This document shows positions 23,101-33,497 of a DNA stretch of 64,000 nt, in pieces (positions within the stretch are counted from its first letter, which is position 1; the number at the start of each line of letters is the position of its first letter). The stretch is from Adineta ricciae (Eukaryota > Rotifera > Eurotatoria > Adinetida > Adinetidae), in NCBI GenBank assembly GCA_905250025.1, contig CAJNOJ010000349.1:28766-92765 (forward strand), in the 5' to 3' direction. The notes under the pieces are model-generated. The model saw only the letters and a program-made list of their open reading frames with translations, was not told the origin of the DNA and made no database searches. Position numbers and translations under genes: made by a program.

Positions 23101-24882
23101 CAATCGATTTGTGTATGTCCATTGTTTCGACATGGACCAAGTTGTACCTTAATGACATCACAATGTTCAATGAATCTTTGTCAAAATCAGGGTCAATGCA
23201 TTGAAAATGATAATGAAAATGCATTTGGAAGAAAATATACTTGTGTTTGCAACGACAAATATTATGGTTTAAATTGTGAATATAAAAAATGGCAATTAGA
23301 TGTTGCACTTGAAGATATTGAGATTTCATCTTATCTCGTTGCACATTTTTATGCTATTTCAAATCATTCAGAACCACAAAAAACAATAATTCTTCGAAAA
23401 TTAACACTCTTTCAACATATCGTAACATTTCATATTTCAATTCCATTCCATTTAGTTTTTATTCAAATCAATCATTATGATTTTTACCTTATTTATCTTC
23501 AACATTTATCATTCAGATATACATTAACACAATTGAATTCTAAACAACAATGTCATCCGGTTAGCAATTATCTCAATTCAACAATATTAGAATTACATGA
23601 ATATGAACGAATACCTTATTTTCATCGCATTTGTTTACAACATCGAAATTTGATTTGTTTTATTGATGCAATGTATTTATGTTTGTGTACAAATGATAAT
23701 CATGCAAATTGTTTACGATTTCAACGAGAAATGTACACTTCTGAAGATCATTTTCGATGTTCATTAAATGATCGATATTGTTTAAATGAAGGTCAATGTT
23801 ATCAAGATCATGTTTATTGTCCATCGACAAAGATTTGTTCATGTCCAAGTTGTTTTTTTGGTCAACAATGTCAATTCTATGCGAAAGGTCTCGGTTCAAC
23901 ATTAGATGAAATCTTAGGATATGAATTTCTAGCAAAGAAAAATCTTGCTTCTCAACCATTTTCCATTCGATTAAGTGCTGGAATAACTTTGATTATTTTT
24001 AGTTTTGGAATAATCAATGTTATCTTATCATACATTGCATTTTCACAACCGAAAGCACGTGAAGTTGGTTGTGGATTATATTTATTAGCATTATCGATGA
24101 CTTCATTATCGACGATGATATTTTTCGTATTGAAATTTTCATTATTATATCTTTCCTATCAAGATGTGTCCAATGTGGAATTGATTCTTACAATCAATTG
24201 TCGATGTATCGAGATTTTATTAAAATTATCGTTATTTATTGGTAATTGGTTGAATGCTTCTATTGCAATTGAACGAAGTTATACAGCTGTTCATGGTTTA
24301 TCATTCAGTAAAAGAAGTCGACAAGTTGCAAGAAAAGTTATTCCATGGGTATTTATTTGTAATATTACAATTCTCATTCCTCAAATGATTTATCTTCATG
24401 TATTTGAAGATGAAATGGAAGGAAGAAGTTGGTGTGTAATTCATTATAAATCGTGGTTAAAGAAATATACACTTGGAATGACATTTTTCAATTATTTTGG
24501 ACCATTATGTATTCAAATTCTATCAACATTCGTCATTATTATAGCCACAGCTCATCAACGATTATCATTACATGAGGATCAAAGTTTTCGAGATCAGCTG
24601 AAAATAAAGTTCATTAAATACAAACAACTTGTGATTAGTCCAATTATTATAACAATATTAACATTACCTCATTTGATCATTTCAGTTATATTAGATTGTC
24701 GAAAATCATCTGATTTATTTAGCTTTTTTCTCAATGGTTATTTTCTTTCATTTATTCCTGCAGCATCGATTTTTATCATATATGTCATCCCATCTCCACT
24801 TTATCGAGAACAATTCAATCTGCGTATGAAATATTTTCAACGACGAATCAGTCAATATTTGGAAAAGAGAAAATGTCGATAG
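20143..24882 (+). CDS. Giant LDLa/EGF-domain seven-transmembrane receptor
   Basis: One uninterrupted exon of 1579 residues from the ATG at 20143. The upstream in-frame GTG at 20125 is less likely because the ATG starts a signal peptide (VFVLLFLRLTLTTC). The ectodomain has several LDL-receptor class A modules, e.g. near 20718-20832 (WCLDWREICDGIVDCFDEGTDE) and 20856-20970, and others near 21900-21990 and 22130-22240 with the acidic SDE/GxDE calcium signature. EGF-like modules follow (YECLCSASYYGNQC; CSMNLCQNQGQC...YTCVCNDKYYGLNCE; ICSCPSCFFGQQCQ). From about 23950 seven hydrophobic segments make a GPCR domain: GCGLYLLALSM in TM2, an IERSY motif after TM3, and a C-terminal VIPSPLYREQF. The domain is paralogous to the minus-strand receptor at 47.3-48.8 kb. 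Probable role: sensing an extracellular protein or lipid ligand. Confidence 0.85.
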   Translation: MIRIEGREIFQVFVLLFLRLTLTTCRLNMDHIQEMAGSNVLEYDCLDYHRQYRTKLANQDLFDITTELISFCFRPMYQSNETPETFVHPLARQLSFKSVSDMGITPEQLLSWSIPMVVVERYQLYLSNYKMALMNEHYYNCTPPQFGMRCQYSFGSRLKQGMSFEDLVDATFRSKQSYAESEDGVTLSAPIPCYVLIACHRNGIEWCLDWREICDGIVDCFDEGTDEEHCFALEMNKCKIDEYQCHNGMCIAEDLWDGGEGDADCLDRSDEILDASYLNKCYQDVSFRCEQHSCRPSNRLFACGDSDCVTSFKPCHSGRHHLLINSTLRQGDLNEECWVTMACLTKLIKQINGKSCDMWLANDSASTHLAACHSFFQFPTVAVYSSHVRFYYSNVQYRDNLTNNFVPDYICYNRELCEFSSFHPGPHNNLTCVNEWNEWPEWYNLVENPWSLLVRWVEENFRFCFVSKHFLINAMTDSNYFNLYQCLNSSKMIPFRRIKDNLNDCIEGDDEYHQNSCSLNDRHRIRCGEANECWSSIYKKFACESSNERSKEILPFQSFCDGIRQYFYHNLNRQIRFDESDCDIDSLCDNIYSRCDGFWACDDGRDEWNCDQLPCPLGSHPCISRHNYTVSCLPGDRVNDSVDDCLGATDEQEDCIVFDSNNGLTRLRCLDSNECLGSSQFCNGIVECPRYGDDEKFCEHQRFTCHQSASHERNQLEQILCSFNEDNKHRIRFFSVHTSSPYPASTQPYNHNDHAHLGETKNDKGQEDLLQVNTNQTFTKEDQRWSHYCNRGIMIEKQLNNLSSYECLCSASYYGNQCQYQNQRVSLSLKLSSTNRYETYAIVILLVDEQNNQITTFTQFQYIAKQSCTMKWHGVLLYPTRPNNILTNYSVRIDVIEKNSLIYIGHWYYSIPFMFLPVNQLGIALNLSSNVIVRKAKCDENCLDGKQECIEYINMKNKSFCRWITAESNENKCSSQSLFIGLTNNRQSICVCPLFRHGPSCTLMTSQCSMNLCQNQGQCIENDNENAFGRKYTCVCNDKYYGLNCEYKKWQLDVALEDIEISSYLVAHFYAISNHSEPQKTIILRKLTLFQHIVTFHISIPFHLVFIQINHYDFYLIYLQHLSFRYTLTQLNSKQQCHPVSNYLNSTILELHEYERIPYFHRICLQHRNLICFIDAMYLCLCTNDNHANCLRFQREMYTSEDHFRCSLNDRYCLNEGQCYQDHVYCPSTKICSCPSCFFGQQCQFYAKGLGSTLDEILGYEFLAKKNLASQPFSIRLSAGITLIIFSFGIINVILSYIAFSQPKAREVGCGLYLLALSMTSLSTMIFFVLKFSLLYLSYQDVSNVELILTINCRCIEILLKLSLFIGNWLNASIAIERSYTAVHGLSFSKRSRQVARKVIPWVFICNITILIPQMIYLHVFEDEMEGRSWCVIHYKSWLKKYTLGMTFFNYFGPLCIQILSTFVIIIATAHQRLSLHEDQSFRDQLKIKFIKYKQLVISPIIITILTLPHLIISVILDCRKSSDLFSFFLNGYFLSFIPAASIFIIYVIPSPLYREQFNLRMKYFQRRISQYLEKRKCR

Positions 24883-25911
24883 AATGATTGACTGTGTACT
24901 TTTGAGTCATGAGTATCCAAATGTAGTGTTATTTTTGTCTATGAAATTTTATTAATTTGATAAAAGAAATGCATTATTCTCTATTATATAAACATTCAGC
25001 ATCAGTATCCTTCGCTGAGAATTTTCTCATGAAGAACTTCTCTCATTCTGATCCTCTTCATCAGTCTCATTTCGATCGAAAAAACAAAACTTTAAATCTA
25101 TTAGCTTGTACTGTGTGTCACGAATTAATTTGGGATTTACAATTTGTGAAATCTCATTCATTTGAAACACACTTCGATTTATTTACAAAAAGAATCTGAT
25201 TAAAAAAAGAAAAAGTTCCTCTAGTTGACGATCCATTGCGGCACATCAAATGAGATTTGAAGCGACATTCTCAAGCAGAAGAGAAGTCTTAACACTACAC
25301 AGTTATTGAAGATATTTTCATATGAAATCACATGATATTTGTTAATACTGGATTTAAAGAGTATCCATTAGATTCGATGCTTTTCTTTGATTCATTTCAG
25401 AGATACACACGAGTATTTTCTAGAATATCAATATATCGCAGAGAAAAAAAGCGTTGAACATCAGATAGCGATCTATTTTGTTTTATCTTTCAAACAAATG
25501 TTTGTATTTTCGTCTAAAAACACTCCGTGTTGTTTATGACAGAATAGAAAAATAGATCATTTTTAACCAACTGAAATATCTGTTGATCATTTTGAACTTA
25601 AGAATAGAAGATTAATTTATCTGACATTAAAGATCATCTTTCTTTTTCAAACATTTCATTTATTGAAAAATAATTCACCTTCTTGTTTTATCAACACACA
25701 TTGATCGAAGACGAAACAAAAAACGCTCTTTTTTCTAATGTAGAACGAGACGTGACAGACGCAAACGTTTCGATGTTGCCCAAAAGTATCTATAGATGAT
25801 TTTGTATAGACTCGATTAACTGAAATAACTTTGACGATAGTATTTTTTTTACAATAATTGATTATTTTTACGATTAAAGATGAGAGTGAAAATGAACACG
25901 TATTCACATTC
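24883..25911. other. Intergenic
   Basis: Convergent region between the giant receptor and the SET gene. The small frame at 24957-25199 has C and H residues but no recognisable zinc-finger spacing. Nothing else supported. Confidence 0.4.
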
Positions 25912-27093
25912 TTACACTTTTTCTTTGTTTTTTACATTGATCTCTTCAACACATCGTTGACATAAACAATCGAAGAACCATTGTTTTAAGAATTTTTGTC
26001 TGGTTTCGAAATCGTCATTAATATAAACACCATAATTTACACATAGTTCTTCATTTTTTTGAACATTTCTCAAAAGTTTAAAAGAGAAATATCCTTCGTT
26101 TTTAATTTTAATTACATTTGGATGACATGAATGATTGAAAAATGAAGCAGATGGATACAAAGAATATCCAAAGAATTCCTCATTTCCATTAGTTTCATCA
26201 ATTGACCAAATTCCATAAACATTTGTTAAAGTTTTCCCAATAATTGAACGAATTATGGGTGGAGTAATGTACGGTTGAAGATTTTCACATGTCGAGAACT
26301 TCAAAAATTTGTAAATTTTATTTGTATAAGAATGAAGTAAATAAGGATATTTGAAAATCTTTTCAACATCATTTGATTGAAGATATGGAAATATTTGAAG
26401 TTCTAATGAAGAAGAAGATTCGCTGGATAATGATTTATATTCATTTTTATACATTTGACATAAAATTCCAATAATGTATTTTATATCCAAATATTCATTT
26501 TCATTAATTCGAGGAATGAAACCATCTAAATTTTGTCTTTGTTTTGTTTTCAATTTCGATAATTGTAATTGACAAATCATTTCAACTTCTTGCCATTTTT
26601 GAGAAATGAATAATTCGTTATTGTTACTTTGTTTCAATTCATTTTCTAATTTCAAAATCATTTCAGTTTCTTGTTCTTCTTCGTCTTTAAAGTTCATTTG
26701 ACATCGATCTTTTAATATTCTGAGGAAAAGTCTTTCCACATTCAATACACTTTCTAAGTATAAATCATCGATATCTAAAGCAATGAATTTGTCCATACAA
26801 GATTGAGAACAGAAATAAAGTGCTGATGGAGAAGTTGATGTCGATGTGTTTTTTCGTGACGTTAGTTTAAATTTGAAAGTTTTTCCTTCGGAAAATTTGA
26901 AACACGATTCACACACTTGTTTCTTAAATGGTCGAGTGATAGTTGAACTCAATGGTGAAGAACATCGATGAACAATTGTACCTTGAACAAGATCAGTATT
27001 GGCAAAACAACCACGACCACCATATTTTGTTGGTTTTACGGAAAAATAAGGTGAGATGGTATTGAGAAAATCAGCATTTTCATCAGTCTTCAT
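25912..27093 (-). CDS. SMYD/SET5-6-type SET-domain methyltransferase
   Basis: Single exon, 393 residues. The split SET domain starts with KYGGRGCFANTDLVQGTIVH (about 23-42), the SAM-binding N-SET turn. A zinc-binding CESC (61-64)...YFCSQSC (93-99) insert sits where SMYD proteins carry MYND. After a long helical insert come the core motifs: NHSCHPN (320-326), then KNEELCVNYG (346-355, for GEELcisYg). A post-SET cysteine cluster CLCQRC (376-381) follows. This order matches SMYD and fungal Set5/Set6 proteins, which methylate lysines on histones or other proteins in cytosol or nucleus. The MYND-like insert lacks some canonical Cys/His residues. The gene appears intact; the substrate is unknown. 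Confidence 0.85.
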   Translation of the reverse strand: MKTDENADFLNTISPYFSVKPTKYGGRGCFANTDLVQGTIVHRCSSPLSSTITRPFKKQVCESCFKFSEGKTFKFKLTSRKNTSTSTSPSALYFCSQSCMDKFIALDIDDLYLESVLNVERLFLRILKDRCQMNFKDEEEQETEMILKLENELKQSNNNELFISQKWQEVEMICQLQLSKLKTKQRQNLDGFIPRINENEYLDIKYIIGILCQMYKNEYKSLSSESSSSLELQIFPYLQSNDVEKIFKYPYLLHSYTNKIYKFLKFSTCENLQPYITPPIIRSIIGKTLTNVYGIWSIDETNGNEEFFGYSLYPSASFFNHSCHPNVIKIKNEGYFSFKLLRNVQKNEELCVNYGVYINDDFETRQKFLKQWFFDCLCQRCVEEINVKNKEKV

Positions 27094-29975
27094 TTCGATA
27101 TTAATCGTCGACGATAGGAAAGATGATTTTTGAAAATCTAAATGAGTCCTATTGTTGAAGGTGAGTATTATGATCTAGAGTATATCAATAAAGGTTGTAA
27201 TTCCTGATTGAGTTCCAACAGATACAGAGAAGAGACGATTAAACATAGAGTGTGAACACCTACCTTCTCGTCCTTTTGTAAATCCTGATATTTAATCGAT
27301 GAATTTGACGTAATTCAGTGGTTTGTGTAGATTCCGAAGATTCTTTTATTTCTCTATTAAAATCTCTTTTTAAAATGAAAAAATCGACGAATATTCATTT
27401 CTCGTAAACACGATTTTTCTTCAAACAGAACAGAAGAGAATAAAAGTAGTGTGTAACTTTGTAGCAGATGGTCTGATGAATAGAATGAGATAAACGACTT
27501 GTTTTCATCAGCCACATAGAAAAATTCGATAGATTTACAGAATCGAACCATACATCAAATATTCGACGTAATTTGAAACAATGTCATCAATTTAATCAGG
27601 TTGTATTCATATCTATATACTTTTAATAGACAGAAAATGTCACCTTATGTACTTTGTTGTCGTAATGATCAAAGTTAATTGTAAAGATTTCTTTTGAATA
27701 TTTCATAATTTCATCACTTAAATCGAAAAAAAGAACATTGAAAATAAAATAACCATCTGAAGTGACTCTAATGTCAAATTATCACTCCGAACAGTAACAA
27801 CAAAATCTGCAGTTAGTACAGATAGACGGTCATGTCTAAATGAGAAATTACAATAATCATTGACAAAAGCAATATTCAATAAAAAATTGCGATTCAAATC
27901 AGAAATATTAAGTCAATAGAGATAATATTCAAAACGATCAATTCTGAAAAAAATTCTTTAATTGAAATATAGACAGAATTTTGACGAGTATTCGTTCTCG
28001 TCGATCTCCTCATAATTGTTGTTATTTCTATTAAATAATTGGAAATTCTCAGCTGAACGAAATCAAAATCTTTCACAGCGACTTCAATGTTTGACAAAAG
28101 ATGAAGAGATCTGCTAGTCGCCGTTTGAGATCTTTGAGTTTCATATCGACTAGGAAATCTCTGCGACCTAAAATGTAAAAACAAATGATATGATTCGCTC
28201 AAATATTTGCGTTTTTATTCGAATCGACAACTATTCTCTTCCTGTAAAACGAAAAACTACGTGTTTCCATTATGCACGAGAAGGTGTTTAGTTATTCTCG
28301 AAATGGCTCATCGTCAACAAATGGTGTTTGTGTGATGAATAGAATATTTCAACCATGAACTATGACAAGTTAATTGACTCAATCCTATTCCAATCAATAT
28401 GCATAAGTTCAATTGTTATTCCAGCTGACGAATGTCAATCTCAAAATAATGTTTTAATTTCTGAACATATTGCTAGACGTGCGCTTCTTACATTTGACTC
28501 GCACGAATATGAAAACTATGCATATGCCTCATTACTTACATGTGTAGAATACAAGTTTTACTTTTTGATTTTTTCAACGTAGGTGAGAGTGGGTGTGAAT
28601 AACAAAACATATTCGCTTTCAAGATTCTAATCGACGTACAGGAACTTGATGAACATAATTTTAAATGATTTGTTTATCAAACGAGGACTAGAGAATCAGG
28701 TTAAGTTTAATAATAAATTTTTTAGATTATGTCAAATCATAACTTTCTATACCCCTTATAAACACGATTTATTTAGTTGTTTTTCTTAATAAAATATACC
28801 ATATGCTTTGAATAATATACTGGGTACCTATATTTGATTTTCACACCTTTTATGTTTAACTGTTTCTTTACCTTCGTTTTGCATCGATAAATCGCGCGCA
28901 TCACGTGGAGAAACGGTAACGCGTGCACAAATATCATTTTATTAGTCGACAATGCGACGTAAGATATTTTTTTTCTCACATATAAGATCGAACAAATATC
29001 TCATTATTTAAAAATCATGCTAATTCGATGTGAGTAATATTCATTGACTAAATTCTGCAGAAGATCGAGTTCAACGTAGATTTCGTTTTCTCTTACAGAT
29101 TTGTTTAGTAGAATAATCCCATAGAACAGCTAAAAATTCGTTTCAACCCATTCCGTCTTGCTCTTTGCTTGGTGGTTCAATCTAAATTACTTCTTTTAAC
29201 ACTGACATGAGTTTTTGTCTAAGTGAAGTGAATCTGAAAAGTACCGATTTGATGTAGAATCGATTCTATCAGCTCTGAGTTAAAGTAATTAAGAACCTTG
29301 AGTATCGTTCCCAATTACAAAAATCAGGTTCGGATATTCGTATAAAATTACACTGTTGAGTTGTAAGCGACCTATCTATCCGTCTATGCTCAATTTTAGA
29401 TGTTACAACTCATCCCGCAGAATTTTGGAGGGAATGATTAAAATAGAAAGAATGAACAGGATTTGAGAAGTGTTGAAACGATCCAGCCAAATGATTCTAT
29501 GTATTGGAAGAGTAACACCCATTTTCTTTCATAAATCCTAGTAGACAAAGGTGTAGCTAGGGACAAGACAAATGAGCCACTATACTGACTATATTGGGAA
29601 GCTTGTGCATTGAGATCATACGTCAATCAATCTTTTAAGATGTACATAAAGATAGCGAGTAAGTCAATCTAAATTGCGATGTACTGATGACGTATTTTAT
29701 ATGTTTTGTTCGAACTATCCTCCTTTTTTGTCGATCTATCTGAAAATATACCCACTTACGGAAAGAGTAAAGACGTTGTTTTCGAGAAAATTTGCGTGTA
29801 ACAGTTTCATGAGAATAAGATAAACAAGCATTATGAAGGTAGATTATTTAGAGTTTTCTATTTTATGGAAAAAATAAAATAACAATGATTCATATTACTC
29901 TAGAAATGAATTCTTATTCAATTAAATTTTAGTTGTTTTATATTCGAATAATTAACTTGTCGACGAACGTGTCCA
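27094..29975. other. 2.9-kb region without a supported gene
   Basis: On the minus strand, 28202-27640 has an uneven coding look: a 102-residue open frame (27894-28202), then beta-strand-like text continuing in other frames down to about 27640. It may be a decayed gene, but I cannot name a family. The plus-strand frame at 28355-28582 is not recognised. The remainder shows nothing. Confidence 0.35.
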
Positions 29976-31413
29976 ATGAAATCAATATACATTAAAGTTT
30001 TATCAATATTTGTTACTTATCAAATCTGTTTTTTACTTTGGCATATTATCAACAATTCAACATCGAATCAACAAATTGATTTAATTACAACAAAAAGCGC
30101 TTCTATTCCTTTGAAATTAACATCAGCAACCAATTTTCCTAATGTAAAAACGCATAAACCAATTGAAATTCAAGGTAACAAAACGATCAATCCGTTGCCT
30201 GCTATTGCTAACAAGATCATAACTTCGGATTCCGAAGTTAAGCAAATCTCTTATAGACTTGAACCATTTACAATGAAATTACCGAACTTCTTTGACAATG
30301 ATTCTCGTCATTGGTTTGTAAACTCAACTTATTATCGAATGTATTCAAAGAAATGTTTAAATAATAATTGTGAACTTTATGGATTTTATTATAATAATTC
30401 AAAAGAACATTTGGATGTTCACATCGCATTTGTGAATAAAGGTGTTTATCACAATGATTTATGTGGTTTTGGTTATAATGAAAAAGCCTTTCGACGAAGT
30501 TTTCTGTCAAAAACAGATGTTTCAGTTGTTTATGATGAGATTCTCATTTATACAGTTCCGGATGGATGGAGTTTTCAACATTTTCTTGATGGAATTGGAC
30601 CCAAACTATCACATTCTCGAAAATATTTAGATCTTTATCCGAATTCGAAAGTTTTAATAATTCGAGGTTTAAGATTTGATCGTTCTGTGAAAGAAATTTG
30701 GAAATTACTCGGTAAATTTAATTTTGATAATAAAAGAAATGAATTTGTTTATTCAAACGAGTTTAGGTGTAGATGAATCAAATCGAATAATTCATTATAA
30801 TCCACCACTCAAAATTGGTGCAAATCTCTTAATAAACCCATGTCGAACACCAGCTACTCATCCAAGTCTTTGGCAAAATGCCCGAGATATTTATTGGTCG
30901 TTTATTAACAAAACAAATTCGAAATCAAATCTTTTAATTTATCTTCAAAGAACAAGATCAAATGCAAAAAATCCTGGACGAATTATTTTAAACGAACAAG
31001 TTGTTATTGATTATCTTCGTAATTTTGCTAAAAAGAAATCTTTAGTTTATGTTCAATATGATCATTCAAATCATATTGAAAATATTCAATCGCAAATTGA
31101 ATTATTTTCACGTGCAAAAATTATTTTCGGAATTCATGGTGGAGCTTTATCAAATATAAATTTTGCTCAATCGAATACTTTTATTATCGAAATTATGCCT
31201 TTTAGACAAGATAAACCTTCATTACCTATTGTTTGTGCAAATTCTGATCCAAATTTACTTCAACCATGTGTTGGTTACATTTACTATGTACAATCACAAT
31301 TATTAAACCAATCTTATTGGATTTTACCAACTGTTGTTGATAAAAAAAGTAATGTTAATGTAAACATGACAAAACTTGATTTGCTCTTTAATTCTTTATC
31401 TATTCAGAATTAA
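29976..31413 (+). CDS. GT61-type (DUF563) glycosyltransferase, frameshifted
   Basis: Two overlapping open frames (29976-30776 and 30724-31413) read as the two halves of one type II Golgi glycosyltransferase of about 480 residues. The N-terminus has a short cytoplasmic tail and one membrane anchor (VLSIFVTYQICFLLW). A Ser/Thr/Lys stem follows, then a domain with SFQHFLDGIGPKLSH. After the frameshift come INPCRTPATHP, LIYLQRTRSNAKNPGRI and the family signature FGIHGGALSNINFAQ (consensus hGaglsNllF) with IIEIMP after it. GT61 includes EOGT, POMGNT2 and plant xylosyltransferases. The frame changes between about 30724 and 30776 with no GT-AG intron that could repair it. It is either a real 1-nt lesion (pseudogene) or a consensus error; both halves otherwise look well preserved. 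Confidence 0.7.
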
Positions 31414-32118
31414 ATTTCATTCTTCTTCTAATATATCTATATGACGAATTATTAGAGTGAATGCGTATGTTTGTACAGCATAACAATGTCTTGTGTCATC
31501 TACACATTCATCAACCTTCAGTTTCGATATTGACTATAACTTTACAAAAAGAGGATGAAATCATTATCTGGAGAATAGATCGCGTAGGTGAATTCTAACT
31601 ATACATCAATTCTTATATGAGGACTATCGTCGGGCTATCTCAATTGAGATAGGTATTCCAGTCTATAACATAGTTATATAGGTATATTGTATGACTAAAT
31701 CTACATTCCTGATGTGATGAGTAAGTGAAGATGAATACAAATAAAAAGACAGAAATTAATCCTAAGTTTAGATTTGACCTTATCTGATGAACGACTTCTT
31801 TTTTGTGAAGAGATATTAAGTGATGGCTTTCGAAATATATGAGAATAAAGTGATATCAAATATTATTTGTAACATAAGGTAACATTTGTAAGAAGATGTA
31901 TTATCTTTTATGTACGAAATACTCTTTCCTATCAATATTAAAGTGTTCGACTCACTACCAACGAAAACAACGTTTGGTGTGTTTTGATTATCGTTACCAT
32001 CTACTCTTGGAAGTGATCAGCGCAATATAACTGTAATGGAGAACAATCATTGAAATTTGAATTTTCTTCTGATCTCATTGATGTGTTTCGTATAGACAAT
32101 AAATGATACATTTGACAT
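31414..32118. other. Intergenic
   Basis: No gene recognised. Confidence 0.45.
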
Positions 32119-32833
32119 GAGATGCCTAATTCGACTTATATTATAAGTCGACCCCCGACAAGCTAGTATCAATTCGAATATAAATAGATATCTATATAAC
32201 CCTTATAACAAATGGCTAGACAGGAATAGAAATAGATTTAGTTTTACTTATCCATATATACACCCATAGCCTCACTTACATCTATCTCGATTGAGCGTGC
32301 TGCGGTGGGTGTGGACAAGAATATATNNNNNNNNNNNNNNNNNNNNNNNNNNNNNNNNNNNNNNNNNNNNNNNNNNNNNNNNNNNNNNNNNNNNNNNNNN
32401 NNNNNNNNNNNNNNNNNNNNNNNNNNGGGTGTGTGTGAGGGTATATATGTATAAGTAAAACTAAATCTATTTCTCTTCCGAAGCTCACAGGGGTATGGGT
32501 GTGTGTATGCGTAACTAAAACTAAATCTATTTCTATTCCTAAATTGACAGGGGTATGGGTGTGTGTATGCGTAACTAAAACTAAATCTATTTCTATTCCG
32601 AAGCTCACAGGGGTATGGGTGTATGTATGCGTAACTAAAACTAAATCTATTTCTATTCCTAAACGCACAGGGGTATGGGTGTATGTATGCGTAACTAAAA
32701 CTAAATCTATTTCTATTCCTAAACTCACAGGGGTATGGGTGTGTGTATGCGTAGCTAAAACTAAATCTATTTCTATTCCTAAGAGCGCTAGAAATTGATC
32801 ACTTATATTATAAGTCGAATTAGGCAGCTACTC
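32119..32833. mobile_element. Palindrome-ended TIR element, copy 1, with minisatellite
   Basis: Both ends carry imperfect inverted repeats: GAGATGCCTAATTCGAC on the left, and GAGTAGCTGCCTAA... read inwards from the right. Each runs into a hairpin-forming palindrome (left CGACTTATATTATAAGTCG at 32132-32150; right around 32799-32817). The inside holds a 60-bp minisatellite and a 100-N gap, so true length is uncertain. There is no transposase. A second copy in opposite orientation is at 37091-37439, and homology stops at the same places in both. I could not define a target-site duplication. Interpretation: a non-autonomous DNA element. Confidence 0.65.
32461..32787 (+). repeat. 60-bp minisatellite inside the TIR element
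   Basis: Exactly 60-bp period, five full units plus a partial one, with a few substitutions per unit. Each contains CTAAATCTATTTCTATTCC and ACAGGGGTATGGGTGTGTGT. Because 60 is a multiple of three, both strands stay open and give artefactual 20-residue repeat proteins. The N gap directly to the left suggests that the array is longer than assembled. Confidence 0.9.
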
Positions 32834-33497
32834 GAAACTTTGAATTTCTTTATGGGATAAAAACGAAATGAAAACCGTTCAATATATCGGTGAAACACGT
32901 GTTATTTCTATTGGTCGGTATCTTAGTGAACTATCTCAAATAAACAATGCACAGTTTGTTTATACTTCAGATCAATTATTGTTTTTCATTATCTTTTTGC
33001 GCGTATAAATTCTGTTTCATTCAATCCGAATCAAAGTGTTCGACAGAAGATAATGTCGAGCGAATATACGGTAAGAGCATTGACATCATACAAGATATGG
33101 TCTAGTAGAACAAACTAATTAATTTTTTTTAAAGTATTATTGAAAACTTCTTTCCAAATGTGTATGAGCGCAATAGATTTTCACATTGTAGATGCATTTG
33201 TGTTTATAACGCGCTAAGCATGAGTTTCAAAGTTTACATGAATAATTATATTTTTCAGTACTCGTCTATCTATTTCTATCTTCATCTAATTGACGAATGA
33301 CTTTTTTCATGTGTCGTTTTATTTTTTTTCACCGTCTATAGTTCTCATCCATTATTTTGCTCACCGGAATCAACATAGACGCAGATTAATAATAAGGACA
33401 CACATTACACATGTATAAGGAATATTATATTCGAAATGAAAAGAACAAACAAGCTGTTGACATATACAGCTGTAGAATAGATATTATTTTCATGCAG
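32834..33497. other. Intergenic
   Basis: No gene recognised. Confidence 0.45.

Noticed and set aside
28355-28582. Small plus-strand gene
   Set aside because: 75 codons with no signal, domain or supporting splice sites.
32461-32798. Repetitive proteins of 20-residue units on both strands
   Set aside because: Artefact of a 60-bp minisatellite whose period is a multiple of three; no start context or splice signals.
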